Source of the DNA: Canna indica | Lineage: Eukaryota; Streptophyta; Magnoliopsida; Zingiberales; Cannaceae | DNA: 64,000 bases | NCBI GenBank assembly: GCA_034359265.1 | Contig: CP136896.1 | Location: forward strand, 16,523,501 to 16,587,500 | Direction of reading: 5' to 3' | Shown here: one piece after another, positions 33,784 to 46,812 of the stretch | How the letters are laid out: each line of letters starts with the position of its first letter | Position numbering within the stretch: the stretch's first letter is position 1 | Notes under the pieces: model-generated | What the model was told of the DNA's origin: nothing | The model's database searches: none | Seen by the model: only the letters and a program-made list of their open reading frames with translations | Translations under genes and position numbers: made by a program

Positions 33784-36361
33784 AAAAGTTTGTCTCCTTC
33801 TCCAGGACTCTAGCTATCCAACTCCAGACTACCGTCATACCTACGAATCTGAGGCAACACAAACAACGTCAACGAAAAGCTGAGTAGGAGTATCAATATA
33901 TCAACAAGAAAGATACATAATCATGATGCGATGTTAACACCAAATGCAACGGTATACAACTTCTCAATAAAATACTGCATGTCAACGAGATATAAATGCT
34001 CTCCTATCACATAATGCAACTTATACCAATCAAGAGCGTAGTGGATAAGTGTGTTTCCTCCGCACTCCCGCATCTCGAGAGTGGCACCTCAAGCCCGCTC
34101 AAGCAAGAGATGCGACTATACAAAGGATAGTCCGTCGGTGTCTTACACCTCGACACTACACACACACATCTCGTGTGAAAAAAATAACATGATCACCGAT
34201 GTCACTGCCCATATACCTTGAGCAAATAATGAATAATGTCCGGGGCTTTCGCCCAATAAAATATCAACAGATGCAACATGACAACTCAACATCACCATAT
34301 GGCAACCACAATTGATCTATGATGGTAACAACATTAAGGGATGCATCAAACTAACAACTCAATACCAATGTAACCAACATTGGTCATAATAACAATGTGT
34401 AATTTGTGACTACTAGAATTCTACCGTAATAATTAATATGCACCAAGACCCATATAACATCATGCTCAAATAATCATCGATAAATGACAACTAAATTAAA
34501 CTCATGCAATTATCAACATGGCATATCCAACAATATTATGCAACAGGAGTTCAACGACTTTCGAAAGCAAAATCAAGCAAATAAAGGCAAGGGTAAAACT
34601 ATCATTTTACCCATTCACCATTTTTTGGTTACAACAGGAGTCAACTCACACCCAACACAACTATCTATACTCTAAATCACCACCTAAAATAAAATACAAC
34701 TATTCTACATCATTTAACTATTTATCAAACTGAATTAATAACTTTTAATTACCAAATAATATTGAAACATACAAAAGACCTACCCAACGACCTCGGATAT
34801 GAAATCTGACACCTCCATCGCGTTCAGGATGCGAAAACCTACAACTTTGGAATTCACCCTGACTCGATCCGATGACTCTACGATCAACTTTAAAAATACC
34901 CAAATACTCTACACATCTCTAACCATTCCTTACGATACAGCTATTCTTTTTAATTAATCAATTTATAAAATCAAATTAATCCTACGTATCTTCTCCTTCT
35001 CCAGCCTGACGCCGTCCTCCACTCTCCTCGTCAGGTCAGCACCTAGCAGCCCTCCAGGACGCAGGCCACCGATCTGCCGGCCTAGCGGCCATCTCCCGCA
35101 GCCTCCGGCACCGACAGGACATCGGCTCAAAGCCGAGAGACCACGGCAGCCCCCCCTGCAATTGCCGCAGTTGCTGCCTTGGTGCGGGAAACAATGTGGT
35201 TGCCACGCTGAGACCGACGACAGTGGTACAATCGCCTTCGACTGCTCGCGTCCGCTTTCGATCATTTCCATCCCAACTGGCTTCGTCGGTCGTGCCTCCT
35301 CCAACTCTCCTCTCTGTAGTTGTTGCCCCCGATGAATGAAGAAATGGGAAAACGACATAAAACAATTGAAAAACAACATGGAAGAAGAGTGCAAGTCTCC
35401 TACCTCAATACTCCTCCAAATGTCCGGTTCTTAACCGGAGTCTTCACAGCGCTCTCTGATCCCTCGTCTCCAACCCATTGTCCGTTGAAATAGTGCCCAT
35501 ATGAGGGATTAGGGCTAAATAATCTTAACTAGGAACTTTTTGCAAAAAATCCCCTCTAAAAATAATATTTACAACTCTCCTTTCATTTCCGTTAAAATAT
35601 CCTTTCACCATTCATCAGCGACGTGGCGGAATCAATTTGGAAAGAAGAATGAATGGAAGGGAGAAGAAGTGGAGGAGGTAGGCGAAGCTGACCGGAGAGC
35701 AATGATGGCAGTGCCGCTGCCCGCGGCGTTTGGTTGCACTATTGGTTGTGGCATGGCAGCAACAACAGCTCCTTGCAGCCGCTGCCCCGGACCTTTCCGG
35801 CGTTGAGTCAGTGTCCTGCCGACACCGGAGCCGTGGGAGAGGGTGATGGGGTCGGAGATCGATCGACGGCGGCCTAGATGGCCGTCGTACGTGGGTTCAA
35901 GCTAGAGCAGAGGAGGTTGCCTTGGAGAGAGGGGAGTTGGGGAGAGAAGGGATGAGGATAGGAGAATTCTAATAAATGATTAATAATTCATTATTAGGTA
36001 GTAGTAAGTGCTACAAAATAAATTATTATTTAGGTGAGATAGAGTCATCGAATGGAGACGAGGTAAATACCAAAATTGTAAATTTTCGTGAGTTGAACGC
36101 GATAGTGGTGTCAAATTTACAGGAGTTTGACTCTTGAAGGAACCAAAATAGTTGAGAGAGAGAGAGATCCACGATCGAGTTGTGATAATTGATCTTTGAC
36201 AGTTTTACAACAACAATTAGCAGTTGGAAAATGCGGTTGTGATGTAGTCATGTCGTCGCAACTGTTTTGATAGTGCGACGATCGTTCCTAGTGGTCGTAG
36301 AATCGTCGCATCTGCGGCTGCTTCATTAGCCGTCACAAATTACAAGATTTATAAAAAATCA
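33784..36361. other. LTR-like repeat sequence, including two inverted related blocks
   Basis: No coding domain is recognised. The block around 34800-35390 read on the minus strand has the same order of phrases as 35620-36130 on the plus strand. Shared phrases include a GC-rich leader with tgtcctgycggyrccgga, then gagtcatcg, then aacgcgatrg.ggtgtca. Both look like LTR/leader parts of related gypsy-type elements. Open frames at 34963-35394 are due to GC-rich composition. Confidence 0.45.
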
Positions 36362-37830
36362 AACATGGCCTTAGGGATAAAGGGCAATAGTGTTTTGTTC
36401 CAATCAAAGGGAAGAAAGGCCAACTCATAAAAAACATTTATGCAATTCATGAAAGACTCAGAAATAATGTTCCAATAATGTTTGTAAAATTCCACTGAAA
36501 ATCATCTAATCCAGGACTGTTGTCTTTAGGCAAAGCTTGGATCACATTCCAAACATCCATATTCCAAAGCATTTTCAAGCATACCCAGGCAGTTAATACT
36601 CCAAATAGAAAGAGCATGCCGAGTGAATCTAAGGGTTGTAGAAAACTTACAGTGCGGAGCTAAGAGAGGAGGCACCTCAGCCAAGCTTCAGACACAACTA
36701 TAAGACTTTAGGTACTCGACCCAGAAGTTTTGAAATATAAATAATTTACATTTTCGAGCAGCATTTGAAAAATAGAATAATAAAGGACAATGGTCCGAGA
36801 TTCCCCGATTAAGATGCTTAACAAAAGCATCATTGTAAAAATGAAGCCAGGCCAAATTACAAAAACTACGATCAAGCCTAATTTGAATTCTATGAATGAC
36901 CTACCAGTTATTACACCAGGTATAAGGATTCCCAGAGAACCCCAAATCGATTAAACACAAATCCTACACAAATTCACGAAAAGCAAGAATCGGACTTGAA
37001 AGACAAAAAGGAACCCTCCTTTCTTGTCTACATCATTCAAAGAACAATTAAAATCCCCGGCAAGAACCCACGGTTAAGAAGAAAAATTAAACGATGAGAA
37101 ACTTCGAAAAAAATCACGGCGCATACAAGGGTTAGTACTAGCATACACGTTAGAGAATAAAAAAGGTTCAGAGATATCCGAACCCAACACCACCTAAACA
37201 CACTGAGGCAGAACAGAAATAACTTTGTACTGGAACACTAAAGAGTTCCAAGCAATAATTAAGCCACCCGAAGCTCCCACAAAGGCCTGAGCCACACCAC
37301 ACCACGACTGGCCGAACGACGCAATCAAGCGATTGGCCCTCTCCACCTCCAAATTTGTTTCCTGCAATGCTATTAGCTTAGCAGAAGAAAAACGAATTAA
37401 ATGAAAAAGCTGGTCTCTTACCGAGCGGCGCCATGCACTGCGGACATTCCAGGAAAGGATGATCATTGGGGAATAGGTTCAGGTGAGGACTCATCATCAC
37501 CAGAGCCTATGGTAGAAGGCGGAACGCTGAAGGAGAAGCCTTCATCCCATGCCCTAGGACGCTTAGAGCTCTTCGGTCCCGATGGAGGGGAAGAGTAAGG
37601 CACCTTAGGCGAACGACCTGGCCTCCTAACTGCTAGAGCAGAGGACTTCGAAATAGGAAGATCAGGTGGACGACGAGCCGAGAAGGCAAAGCACAACGCT
37701 TGCAACATCTGATCAAGAGAGTGAGAGGGGGAAGGTGTGGAAGAAGAGATGGTAGACATAGACACCACAGGACAAGGCACGAGATTAAGGGGGGCAGCCG
37801 ACTGTTTCATGGGGGAGGAGTCAAAAGAAG
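36362..37830 (-). pseudogene. L1-type LINE remnant: ORF1 end, endonuclease, start of RT
   Basis: On the minus strand, a Pro/Ser-rich frame (37463-37810) is followed by the APE endonuclease start MIILSWNVRS, then LIALQETNLE, GASGGLIIAWN, VLAGDFNC and SDHCPLL. These are the conserved endonuclease blocks of plant L1 elements. The reading changes frame several times and ends at the RT opening (DWNKTLLPFIPK). The rest of the polymerase is absent here. Confidence 0.85.
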
Positions 37831-38113
37831 CGGAGGCGCCTAGAAAAGGATGAGGTGAATCAAATGCAGCTGGCTGCTAGGCCATGTGGCCCTCAATAGG
37901 CAGCCTAGGGCGCCAAAACAAGGAGCTAGGCGGGACAGGGCCCGAGGCGACAGGACCTGCATAGGCGCCAACCTCATCTCCGTGACTCGTGCCATCTCAA
38001 CTAGGCAGACCCCCTAGATCTCGAGATACCTCAGCATCCCAACAAGTCGTCCTCGAAACACAAAGAGTCCGACCTGGCCGAGCTATTCCTATGTAGTCAG
38101 AGCTGGGCTTGAA

Positions 38114-40523
38114 CTAGATCAGCCATCCCCGGGCGCTCAGGGGTGTGAGCTTAGTCCCCACCTCTACGGCTCTCCTAGGGTGGGAGAGTCCACCTCTATG
38201 ACAGCTGGGGTCTCCTCCCTTTCTTTCCTCTTTTTTGAGGGCGTCGGGGCAGGAGCTGGGGAGGAGGACGATTGGTGGCCCCCTAGGCTTCGAGGAGACT
38301 TTCTTCTCCGAGGATGTCAGCCTCAGCTCGCCACTGATCATTACATGTTTCGATGGAGGAGGTCTCTTGAGGGGCACGTCATCGACCTTCGTCTTTCCCT
38401 TCATTTGCCTCAGTTTGGCCTGGACGGCGGCCGGATCTATCTTAGGGGCCATGGCGTATGCAAAAATACATATCAACAAATCTCGATCAAAAGATAAATA
38501 AACACAACGAGAAGCGAGAAGACCTCCTAAATTGGTTGACTTACTGATACACTTAACGACTCCACACTTGTCCTCGTCCCATCTCAGTAACTCCGTGCAT
38601 AAGAAAGGAATAGAGGGACCGCATTAGTCCAAGAACTGTTGACCTAAGATTTTATATATTGGTCTTAATCTCGATTTTGGTGATAACAAATATGAAACTA
38701 ATATTTGATTGAGAAATATATTTAGGTTTCATATCGGTTAGCACTCGATGTCCACGATCGAAAATATCGGAGAAATCAGAAAATCGAAAGGATATTGGTC
38801 GACACGTTCGGGTTCGTCACATAAATTTCTAAAAGTTCGACGTGTACACCAAAGACATCAAGGAAGAGTCTAAAGAACATCTGAAAAGCTCTCCAAGTTG
38901 ACGCACACTGAAGGCTAGAACCAGAAAACAAAGCACGCAAGAAAAATACACAAAAATTAGCCCCTGCCTAGATTCGATCGACCGACAGAAGGTAAAAACA
39001 GGCAGTAGGTATTCGGTCAATTGAATATTGCAAAAAATTGGCAAAGCCTTCAGTCGCTCGGCGGTCGCTCAGTCAGTTGATCGGAAATCGATCGGCAAGC
39101 GATCGGGCGTCGACAACGGGCAAAAAAATGCCCGTTGACGAGCCTTATGAGTTGGGGTGTTATAAATACCCATCTCAATCTCTTTCCCTCCTTGTTATTG
39201 ATGCTTCTAAGCCTCAAAGAGTCACTCCTTGCATCTCTACAAACTTTCTTTGAGCCATCTTTGCAAGAATCCTAGTTTTGATCTCCATTCCTTGATTTAG
39301 CCTTCAAGCTTGATTTGATTCATCATCAAGGCATCAAGAGGAGCTAGGATTCATTGTGTTGGAGCTAAGTATTTGTGTTGTTGTATTTTTGCTTCATTAC
39401 TTGTATTTTTTTTGTTTATTTCATTGTATTTGAACTTGTGTAAACCTAGGTTGCTAGGTTTGATTGAGTTGGTAGTTGCCTTGGTGTTAAGGCTTAAATC
39501 CACTATTGTAAACTTAGTTTACTAGGATTAGTTGAGTTATCCCTTGGGTTGAGGTGGGATAGTGCTCTCGGTAGGAGAACGAGATACTTCCAGGTGTGGA
39601 AGTGCCTTCGGTTTGAGAGCGAAGACTTTCCGGTGTAAAGTCCTCTTTGTAAGGGAAACGATATAATCTAGTAAAGCTAGTTTGGACATCCTAAGCAGGG
39701 TGCTTAGGTAGTGGAGTAGGCATTGGGGGCGAACCACTATAAATTGCATTGTGTTAGCATTGTTTTCCTTGTGTTTCTTATTGCTTATCATTTATATCTT
39801 GCTTCCGCTTACTACTCGATTTGTGTATTGCCTAAGTAGTTTAAGAAAATATTAAAACCAATATTAGGCAAAAAGATTTAGATAACACACTATTCACCTC
39901 CCCTCTAGTGTGGTCATTTCACCAACAAGAACCTCATCACTCCTTTCTCCTTCGGCACAACGAAGTCATCCTCCAGCATCAGGATACTTGTAGGGTCAGG
40001 TCTCCAATAGAGAAGAAACCTCTTGGAGGCCGAGACCTCGTCCAGAAAGCATTGCCAATCACTCTCTATGGACCTGACCCTGAAGAACCTAATGTTGAAG
40101 CCCAAAGCTTTTGAATAACCTGAACATCTTTTTCCCTGACGTGCTACTCAAGGAGACCCATTGGCTCTTGAACGTCCCCATCACCTGGAAGAAGCTGAAG
40201 AAGACATTGTGACTCGACCTAATGCGGAGAAATTCCATCAAGATCTCAAAGAAGTGGACGACCACCTAGCTGTTCGAATGGAGCTGTGAGTGGGCGATGT
40301 TCACTTGAACCAGAATGTCGCATTCGAAGTCCGTGAAAGGGAGCCTCACAAAGAGATCCTCGAAGATCGTCTGGTACATAAAAATGAACTCAGAGTCCTC
40401 CCTAATGTGGAACACCCTATATTCGACGAAGCAATGCAGACACTCGAAGGCCTCCACGTCGACTGATCGGGACAACACCACATGGTTGCGAAACTCTACA
40501 ATGCTCCCTTGGTTGCTCATCAC
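38114..40523 (-). pseudogene. Gypsy gag-like protein remnant (Transposase_28-type), interrupted
   Basis: From 40523 the minus strand reads MSNQGSIVEF, then VRLPFTDFECDILVQVNIA, and beyond a stop HFFEILMEFLRIR and SQWVSLSS. This is the order of the Transposase_28 (putative gypsy-type transposon) domain, a gag-like protein of Tat/Athila-lineage elements. A Lys-rich piece, AMAPKIDPAAVQAKLRQMKG, follows at 38114-38479. A solo LTR at 38637-39927 splits the two parts. Stops at several points make it non-functional. Confidence 0.7.
38637..39927 (+). mobile_element. Solo LTR (1.29 kb) with perfect target duplication
   Basis: Starts TGTTGACC, ends CACCAACA, flanked by AGAAC on both sides (38632-38636 and 39928-39932). 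A TATA box (ttataaatacc) lies near 39160. The 3' part (gtggagtaggcatt, cgaaccactataaat) matches the solo LTR at 53751-55516, so both come from one family, which I cannot place as copia or gypsy without internal sequence. Confidence 0.93.
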
Positions 40524-40559
40524 TAATTCTTTCTCTCTTTATTTCCTTGTGGACCCAGT

Positions 40560-41187
40560 GGTATGGATCCACGACAATCCTTGACCTACTCACTACCAAG
40601 ATATGCTGAGTTCACCTACCGCGATGATTTGACTCATGGACAGGACTTGACACGTGCTCCTATTTTGGCCCGAGGTCGGCAGGCTAGCAGAGCTTGTTAT
40701 GTGAGAAGAACTCGACACATGAATAGAGTTTGACACGTAATCCATAGATCACGACCAAGCTTGGGGGTTGTGGACTAGACTATATCCTCGGGTTCATGTG
40801 GTGAGCCCACCAAGCCTAGCTTGGCCGAGTCACCCAGGAACCCAGGTCGGCCAAAGTCGGGCCCTAGGGCTCCGCCTTAGCAACCTAGGGGGTATTTTTG
40901 TCTTTAACCAATGTTTGATTATTTGAATTCAATTACAACACAATTAAGGGGCTAAGCATGGTGGCTAATTCATTCAAGGCATATCTCTGCGATAATTAAT
41001 GAGAAATCCCCGCTAAAACACCATCCACTAAAGACCTACCTTATAAACAAAACTCAACGCCTACAAGTATCATCTTCTAATTCAATTCTTATAGACCCAC
41101 CTCGGATATGTCCTTACTTGAGCGTTAAAGTGTCTTTGCAGGTCGCCACAGAGCTACGTCCAGCCAAGAAACAGGAAGGCTTGCAGC
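40560..41187 (+). repeat. LTR-like sequence, Tat-lineage type 3' end
   Basis: The phrases ttataaacaaaactcaacgcc, ttgagcgttaaagtgtcttt and gcaggtcgcc resemble the end of LTRs of Tat-lineage gypsy elements. The left boundary is not clear. It is interrupted by the MITE at 41188 and may continue to about 41620. Confidence 0.5.
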
Positions 41188-41595
41188 TAGGGCTGTGCAA
41201 AACTCGAACCGACCCAAATAAATCGAATAAATTAACCCAAAATTTGTATTCGGGTCGGGTTATTAGGGTTATTTGGGTCAGGCCGGGTAGTGAAACTTGA
41301 TATTTTTTGGGTTCGGGTCAGGTTAAAACTCGAATAACCCGAACCAAATTATATTTAATCTTCCGACCCAGGAAAATTAAATATAAAATTTAAGAGGTCT
41401 TAAGTTCAATTACCAATTTGAGTCATATTCCTAATACCTTTTCCACCTTTTTTCACCATTTTCATAATTCAGATTAATCGGGTCGGGGCTCAATCTTATT
41501 CGGATTAATCGGGTCGGGCCCCTAACTCTTACTCGAATAGGGCCGGGAGCCTCCTTATTCGGGTTCGATTTAGACCTGACTGATGCTCACCCCTA
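41188..41595. mobile_element. hAT-type MITE, 408 bp
   Basis: Terminal inverted repeats tagggctgtgca and the complement of taggggtgagca, flanked by a perfect 8-bp duplication CTTGCAGC (41180-41187 and 41596-41603). The interior is rich in cgggtcggg and gaataaccc repeats. An 8-bp duplication is the hAT signature. Confidence 0.93.
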
Positions 41596-42550
41596 CTTGC
41601 AGCACCTCTGATCTCATGTGAGAACAAACATTATAATTATATTTTATTGATTATTTATTACATTTTAATTTTTTTATTGAATTCAATTTTTGAGTTTTTT
41701 ATTTAGTTTTTCTATCACGTTTTAGATAAAATAAAAAATTCATATAATAGTTGCAAAAAATTTAATTAATTTTATTTTGGTTTCAGTGGGAAAGCCGAGA
41801 TGTGCGTCGAAGCAGGCCGAGTGAATCGTCGTAGGGTGCAATTAGAGGCATGACCCTCATGGGCGAGGAAGTTACTTTAAATTGTGCGCTAGGAAGAGCT
41901 GCATGTCGCCCAAGACATGAGGGAGGAGATGATGCACCTCTTGGTCGGATCTTCGCCATAGTCGGTTGTCGTCGTTGTGAGGCGTCGTTATCGTCTTCTC
42001 CTTCCTTGATTCCTTCTCCATGAGTGGTTTGAACCCCGTGCTTGTATGATTTCCCCATGCCTTGACCGAACTCCCCTTGAGGGAAAACCTTGTTGAAATT
42101 TCTTTTCCGATTTGATTTGGTGGTTTGATTTTTCATGTTTTGGTGTGGTTTGTGAGGGGAATTGGTATCCCTTGATAGAGGTTAGGGTGCGTGTCATGCC
42201 CCGATTTACAAGGTCGCATGACCGTCTAGAGTACGTGGTCGTACTCTGAAGCCTACCAATGACGACACAACATGCAGATATTATGACATAATGGAAAAAT
42301 GTTATATTATGAATCCAAATGCATAGATGAAAATAATCCCAGTGCGACAATAGACTCCAAGGGCTCGCTTGGTACATCATATAGTACTAGCATGTATAGT
42401 ACTAGTCTGTATTGACTAACCTATATAGTACTAACATGTATTGTACTATTATTATACAGTATTTGGTGCACACATATACTAGCTTGTATAGTACTAGTAT
42501 GTATTGACTAACCTGTAATATAATATAATATAATATAATATAATATAATA

Positions 42551-42803
42551 TAGGGTAAATTACACTAATCTCCCCTAAGGTTTAGTAAAATTACACTGAC
42601 CTCCCCTCTATTTGTCCAGGTTACAATCACCTCCTCTGAGTAATCTTTTATAGGGGAGGTTTGTATAATATTTTACAAAACTCAGGGGAGATTTGTGTAA
42701 TCTTATTTCGTTAATAGGGGAGATTTGTGTAATCTTTTACAAAACTCATGAGGGTTACAAGACAAAATTACAAATAGATGGGAGGTCAGTGTAATTTACC
42801 CTA
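42551..42803. mobile_element. MITE with tagggtaaattacact ends
   Basis: A 253-bp element with terminal inverted repeats tagggtaaattacact / agtgtaatttaccct and internal ggggaggt motifs in both orientations. It sits inside an (ATAAT)n microsatellite that continues on both sides. Confidence 0.88.
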
Positions 42804-42960
42804 TAATATAATATAATATAATGTAATATAATATAATATAATATAATATACACTATAATATTATATTATATGTAATATATTAATATAATATAATATAAAT
42901 ATTATATTATATAATATAAAAAATTATATAATATATTTTATCATTAAAAATATTTCATAA
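42804..42960. repeat. ATAAT/ATATA microsatellite tract
   Basis: Runs of aatataatata on the right of the MITE; the same repeat is at 42515-42550 on its left. Confidence 0.85.
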
Positions 42961-44330
42961 ATTTAAATTATTTTTTGATATTTTTTATATATTTTTTAAT
43001 TTTTGGCCGGAGGTAAATGAGTATCCAAAATATTGAAAGTTCTAGTGCAGGCTAATGAAGAGCTTTGAGAGTGTATTACTAATACACCTTATGGCAGCTT
43101 ATGAGGTACTATTTTTAGTGCAGATATTTGTTAATACTCGTCCCAAACACTGTATAGTATTATCCTAATACTATACAAGAGGCTTATATAGAGTACCAAA
43201 CGAACCCCAAAGGTTCACAACATAAAAAAAGTACAACTCCATGTGCATGAATGACGACAACTCCACTACTCGACTATGACTCAACTAGACTCGCCACGAG
43301 ATCTGTAGTGCAAGCTTGCTCCCCCAGCCGCACCATATCGACAGAGTAATACCTCACTGGTCAGGATATGCAAAACAACATCGTTAAAGTGGTGAGTTCC
43401 TAAGGAACTCAGTGAGTGGCTCTACCCGAGCCCTCTACAATAAATCTTGAGCATAAGTATAAGAAAAATAAATCATGCTTAATATTGAAATGTAATAGCA
43501 TGTAAGTAAAATATTCATCCATAAAACTCGTGCTCAGAAGCACCATAGTCACTCGGCCCATACCGACCCAATATCGAGCACAATACCCACTTGGCCCATA
43601 ATGGCCCAAACAATGCAAGCATACGAGTCGGTCGCTAGAATCTCTATCTAGCGAGCTTCACGCCCGGGCCCGCTGAACTAGGATGGCCTACTAGTTCCGG
43701 CGCCCACTCCGATTGGGACTAGCCCTCCAACCGACATCACTTGAGTCCATCGTCAGCGTGGCTCACTAAACCAAACACCGACTCATCAATTCCCTTTCTA
43801 ATTTGAACCCATGGATCGTAATTACCCAAACTACCAAATCGGCCTAGGGGTAGCCTAAGGCTGCCCTATTCGACTACTCCTAGGATGATACGCATCACCA
43901 ATGCTCCGATACGGAGAATTCCAAACCCACGGCTAAGGTATAATACAAGGAACATATAAATTGTATTTTTACCTCACTTCCCTAACCCTTATAAGCCCAC
44001 CGGCCCTAAGGAATAGGGGCTGCCCTAATCCTAGTGCATCATCCGAACACCTCAACCCAAATCGAGCATTACCAATTGCTAAAGAACCATAAACTAAGCC
44101 AAGAAATCAATGAAAAATTCGGCATGATCTTCCCTAAACCAAGCCCCAACCGGCCAGCCCTAAATCCTCAAAGAAACCCTACAAAACTTCGTAGAAACAC
44201 AGGATCCATCTCAACATGAATTCTAAACACTAGAAACATCAAGGAATCAAAGGAAACAAGCATGAAAAATCTGGATTTACACCCTACAGTAAGGTTCGGC
44301 CATAAGGGCCTATTCCTACACAAAGAAATC

Positions 44331-46812
44331 TGTAATACCCGCTAAATTATTTTGTGTATACTTATTTCAGCGGGTTGCGTGTGACGCGAGATGGCGCGCG
44401 CGGGTTTGAGCATTGATGCTTAGCTTAAGGTGAGACCCGATTACTCTAAAAAATTTCTTAATTAAAATATAAGTGGTAAAATATTTTATGTGTCACGTAG
44501 TTAAAGAGGACTTCGAGGGGAATCCATCGGTTCAATCGGATCCGAATTTGGACTTAGTTTGGGTAAGATAGAGAAGGTTTAGTGAACCACTTAAATTAGG
44601 AGTAGATTTGTAATTTTAGCCCAAGTTATTGGAAAAAAAAGAATAAAATCCCTGTCACTTGGGGGGCGTATGACACTGTAGCTGCACGCAACCCGAGGCG
44701 CTTGGGAGAGAAGGGGCAGCGACCAAGGTTTTGTGCGGGGTGTCCGATCCGGCCGGAAACTCGCGAATCGTTGGCGTCGAGCATCAATAGGCCTTCCCTA
44801 CTCCTTGTCTTCTCCGATTTCTTTCCGGTGAGTGGTTCTTGCACCTCTTGTTTTGGATTCTTCCATTCCTCTGGTAGCCGCCCATTGTCTCTCGAAAACT
44901 TGGAAATTTTGGATCAATTTCCTAATTGATTTAGATGAATGGCCTGTCATGTAATTGTAATCCTCCTTGGTTTTGATGATAGCATGTTTGGCTGTGGAAT
45001 TGGGAACCCTAGATTTAGGAATTCCTCCTCTTCATTGACCGCACACCTCCAGGAAACAACCTGGAATCTTTAGGTATTATATGGATTATTTTCTTTAATT
45101 CGGTGTGAGAGAATGAGTGCTTGATTGCTAAATTAAACACCAAACTAAGGTTACTAGGATTGGCCGCACATCTCTTCTCGTGACTGCTTGCTTTGGGTGT
45201 ATGAAATTTGAGAATTTGGATTTGCTTTCTTATTGTGATTGGCTGAAAGTTATAGTTGCTGAAATTATATTGGGCTGAAGTTATAGTTGCTGGAATTAAG
45301 TTTGGCTGAAATTATAGTTGCTGAAATTGTGATTTGCTGAATGTATAGTTTGATGAAATTATATGCTATAAATTTTATAGTAATATTGTTGAAATCCTTT
45401 GTATTTGAGACTTAGATTTCATAGAATGAAATGCTGAAATGATACACATAATAGAAGCTGAAATGTGTTGTGCTGAAAATTTAGTCAAATTTATGCTTAT
45501 TTGATTTAGTAGTTTGAACAATCAATTTAAGGCGAAAGGTACTAGTGTAACCTATCCATTTGCATGTAAGTTATGCTTTGGGAACATAGAAAGTACTTAA
45601 GTGACTTGAACAGTAACGTGGGGGTAGGAAATGGACGATTTCAAAAAGCTGAAATTTTCGTAGTGCATGTTAATCGGGTCGGGATGCGGTCTCGGTGTGA
45701 CGTTCCTAATCCATCATAAACAATTGAGATTTTAGTTGATACTTGGTATAAGTGAACCTTGGGTGTGTTGACACGAGGATGTGACCCTCGGGTAGTGGTC
45801 CGGGGCACATTGGGCTGAGTGGTGCGTTCCACGCACGAGATACATGGGGCCGGTGGGCCAAGTAGTGCGCGTAGCGCACGTGATGACTATGGGCCGCATG
45901 CAGGCCGAGTGGTACGCACAGCGTAAGAGCGATCATGGGTCGGAGGGCCTTCCCGACCGAGCGGGTGCTGAATCTAGAAGGCCTTCTTAGACCAGTGACC
46001 CGAGCAGAAAAATAGTTGGGTACTGGTTCTAGAGGGCCTTCCTAGACCATTGACCCGAGTAGAACTACAGTGGGTACTGGTGCTAGAGGGCCTTCCTAGA
46101 CCAATGACCCGAGTAGAGATACAGTAGGTACTGGTGCTAGAGGGCCTTCCTAGACCAGTGACCCGAGTAGAGATACAATGGGTAGTGGTTCTAAAGGGCC
46201 TTCCTAGACCAGTGTACCCGAGGGGGAGAGGCAGTTGGACACTAAGTCTAAAGGGTCTTCCTAGATCAGTGAAACTGAGAAAAGTAACTAATTGGGATTC
46301 AGAACTTAGAAAGTGTTTCCCGTAGAGTCGGATGAAATTGTTTTCCTTACATGTATAACTTGATATATTATATGCACTGCCATTATTGAATTCCATTTCC
46401 TAAGGATTGGGAGACCATTCACTGAGTTTTATACTCACTCTTACTCTCATGTTTGTTTTACAGAGCGTGACCCTGAGGTATGGCGCAGCTGATGAGGACG
46501 GACTCTGGTAGCGATCTCGTGAACTGGTTGGCATAGTCGAGTCTAGTTGAGTTGAGTCCTGTTTGAGAACTAAGACATTATAGTCTTTAGAGTGTCATGG
46601 AGTTGTTTAAACTTTTTGTTGAATCATTTTTATGAAATATCTGGTATGTGGATTGTGTCTTTATCACTGAGTTGCTATTGATTATTCCCTGGTTATGTTA
46701 TAAACACCTTGTTTTCAAGTTGTACCTATTTAAATGTTTGTATAATGGGTTAGGCTTCAGGGTGCTTGACTGCACTCTGGCCGGTCACGTGACTAAATTT
46801 TGGGGTGTGACA
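44331..46812 (+). mobile_element. Solo LTR, 2.48 kb, nested in the minus-strand solo LTR
   Basis: Starts TGTAATACCC, ends GGGGTGTGACA, with a perfect AAATC duplication (44326-44330 and 46813-46817). It contains a 54-bp tandem array near 45965-46290. It is the same kind of LTR as the one at 24342-33783. Confidence 0.94.
45965..46290. repeat. 54-bp tandem array in the LTR, about six units
   Basis: The phrase agggccttcctagacc recurs at about 45980, 46034, 46088, 46142 and 46196, then degenerates near 46250. Between the copies lies agtgacccgagtagagatac. Confidence 0.9.

Larger units (their letters stand above)
42361..43207. mobile_element. TIR element with AT-rich interior
   Basis: The left end gggctcgcttggtac is matched by the complement of the right end, gggttcgtttggtac. 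Internal agtactagtatgta phrases repeat near both ends. The target duplication is unclear. A (TATAA)n tract and a MITE lie inside. Confidence 0.7.

Noticed and set aside
34963..35394. 143- and 109-residue minus ORFs, GC-rich
   Set aside because: No recognisable domain, and the sequence behaves as LTR leader related to 35620-36130.
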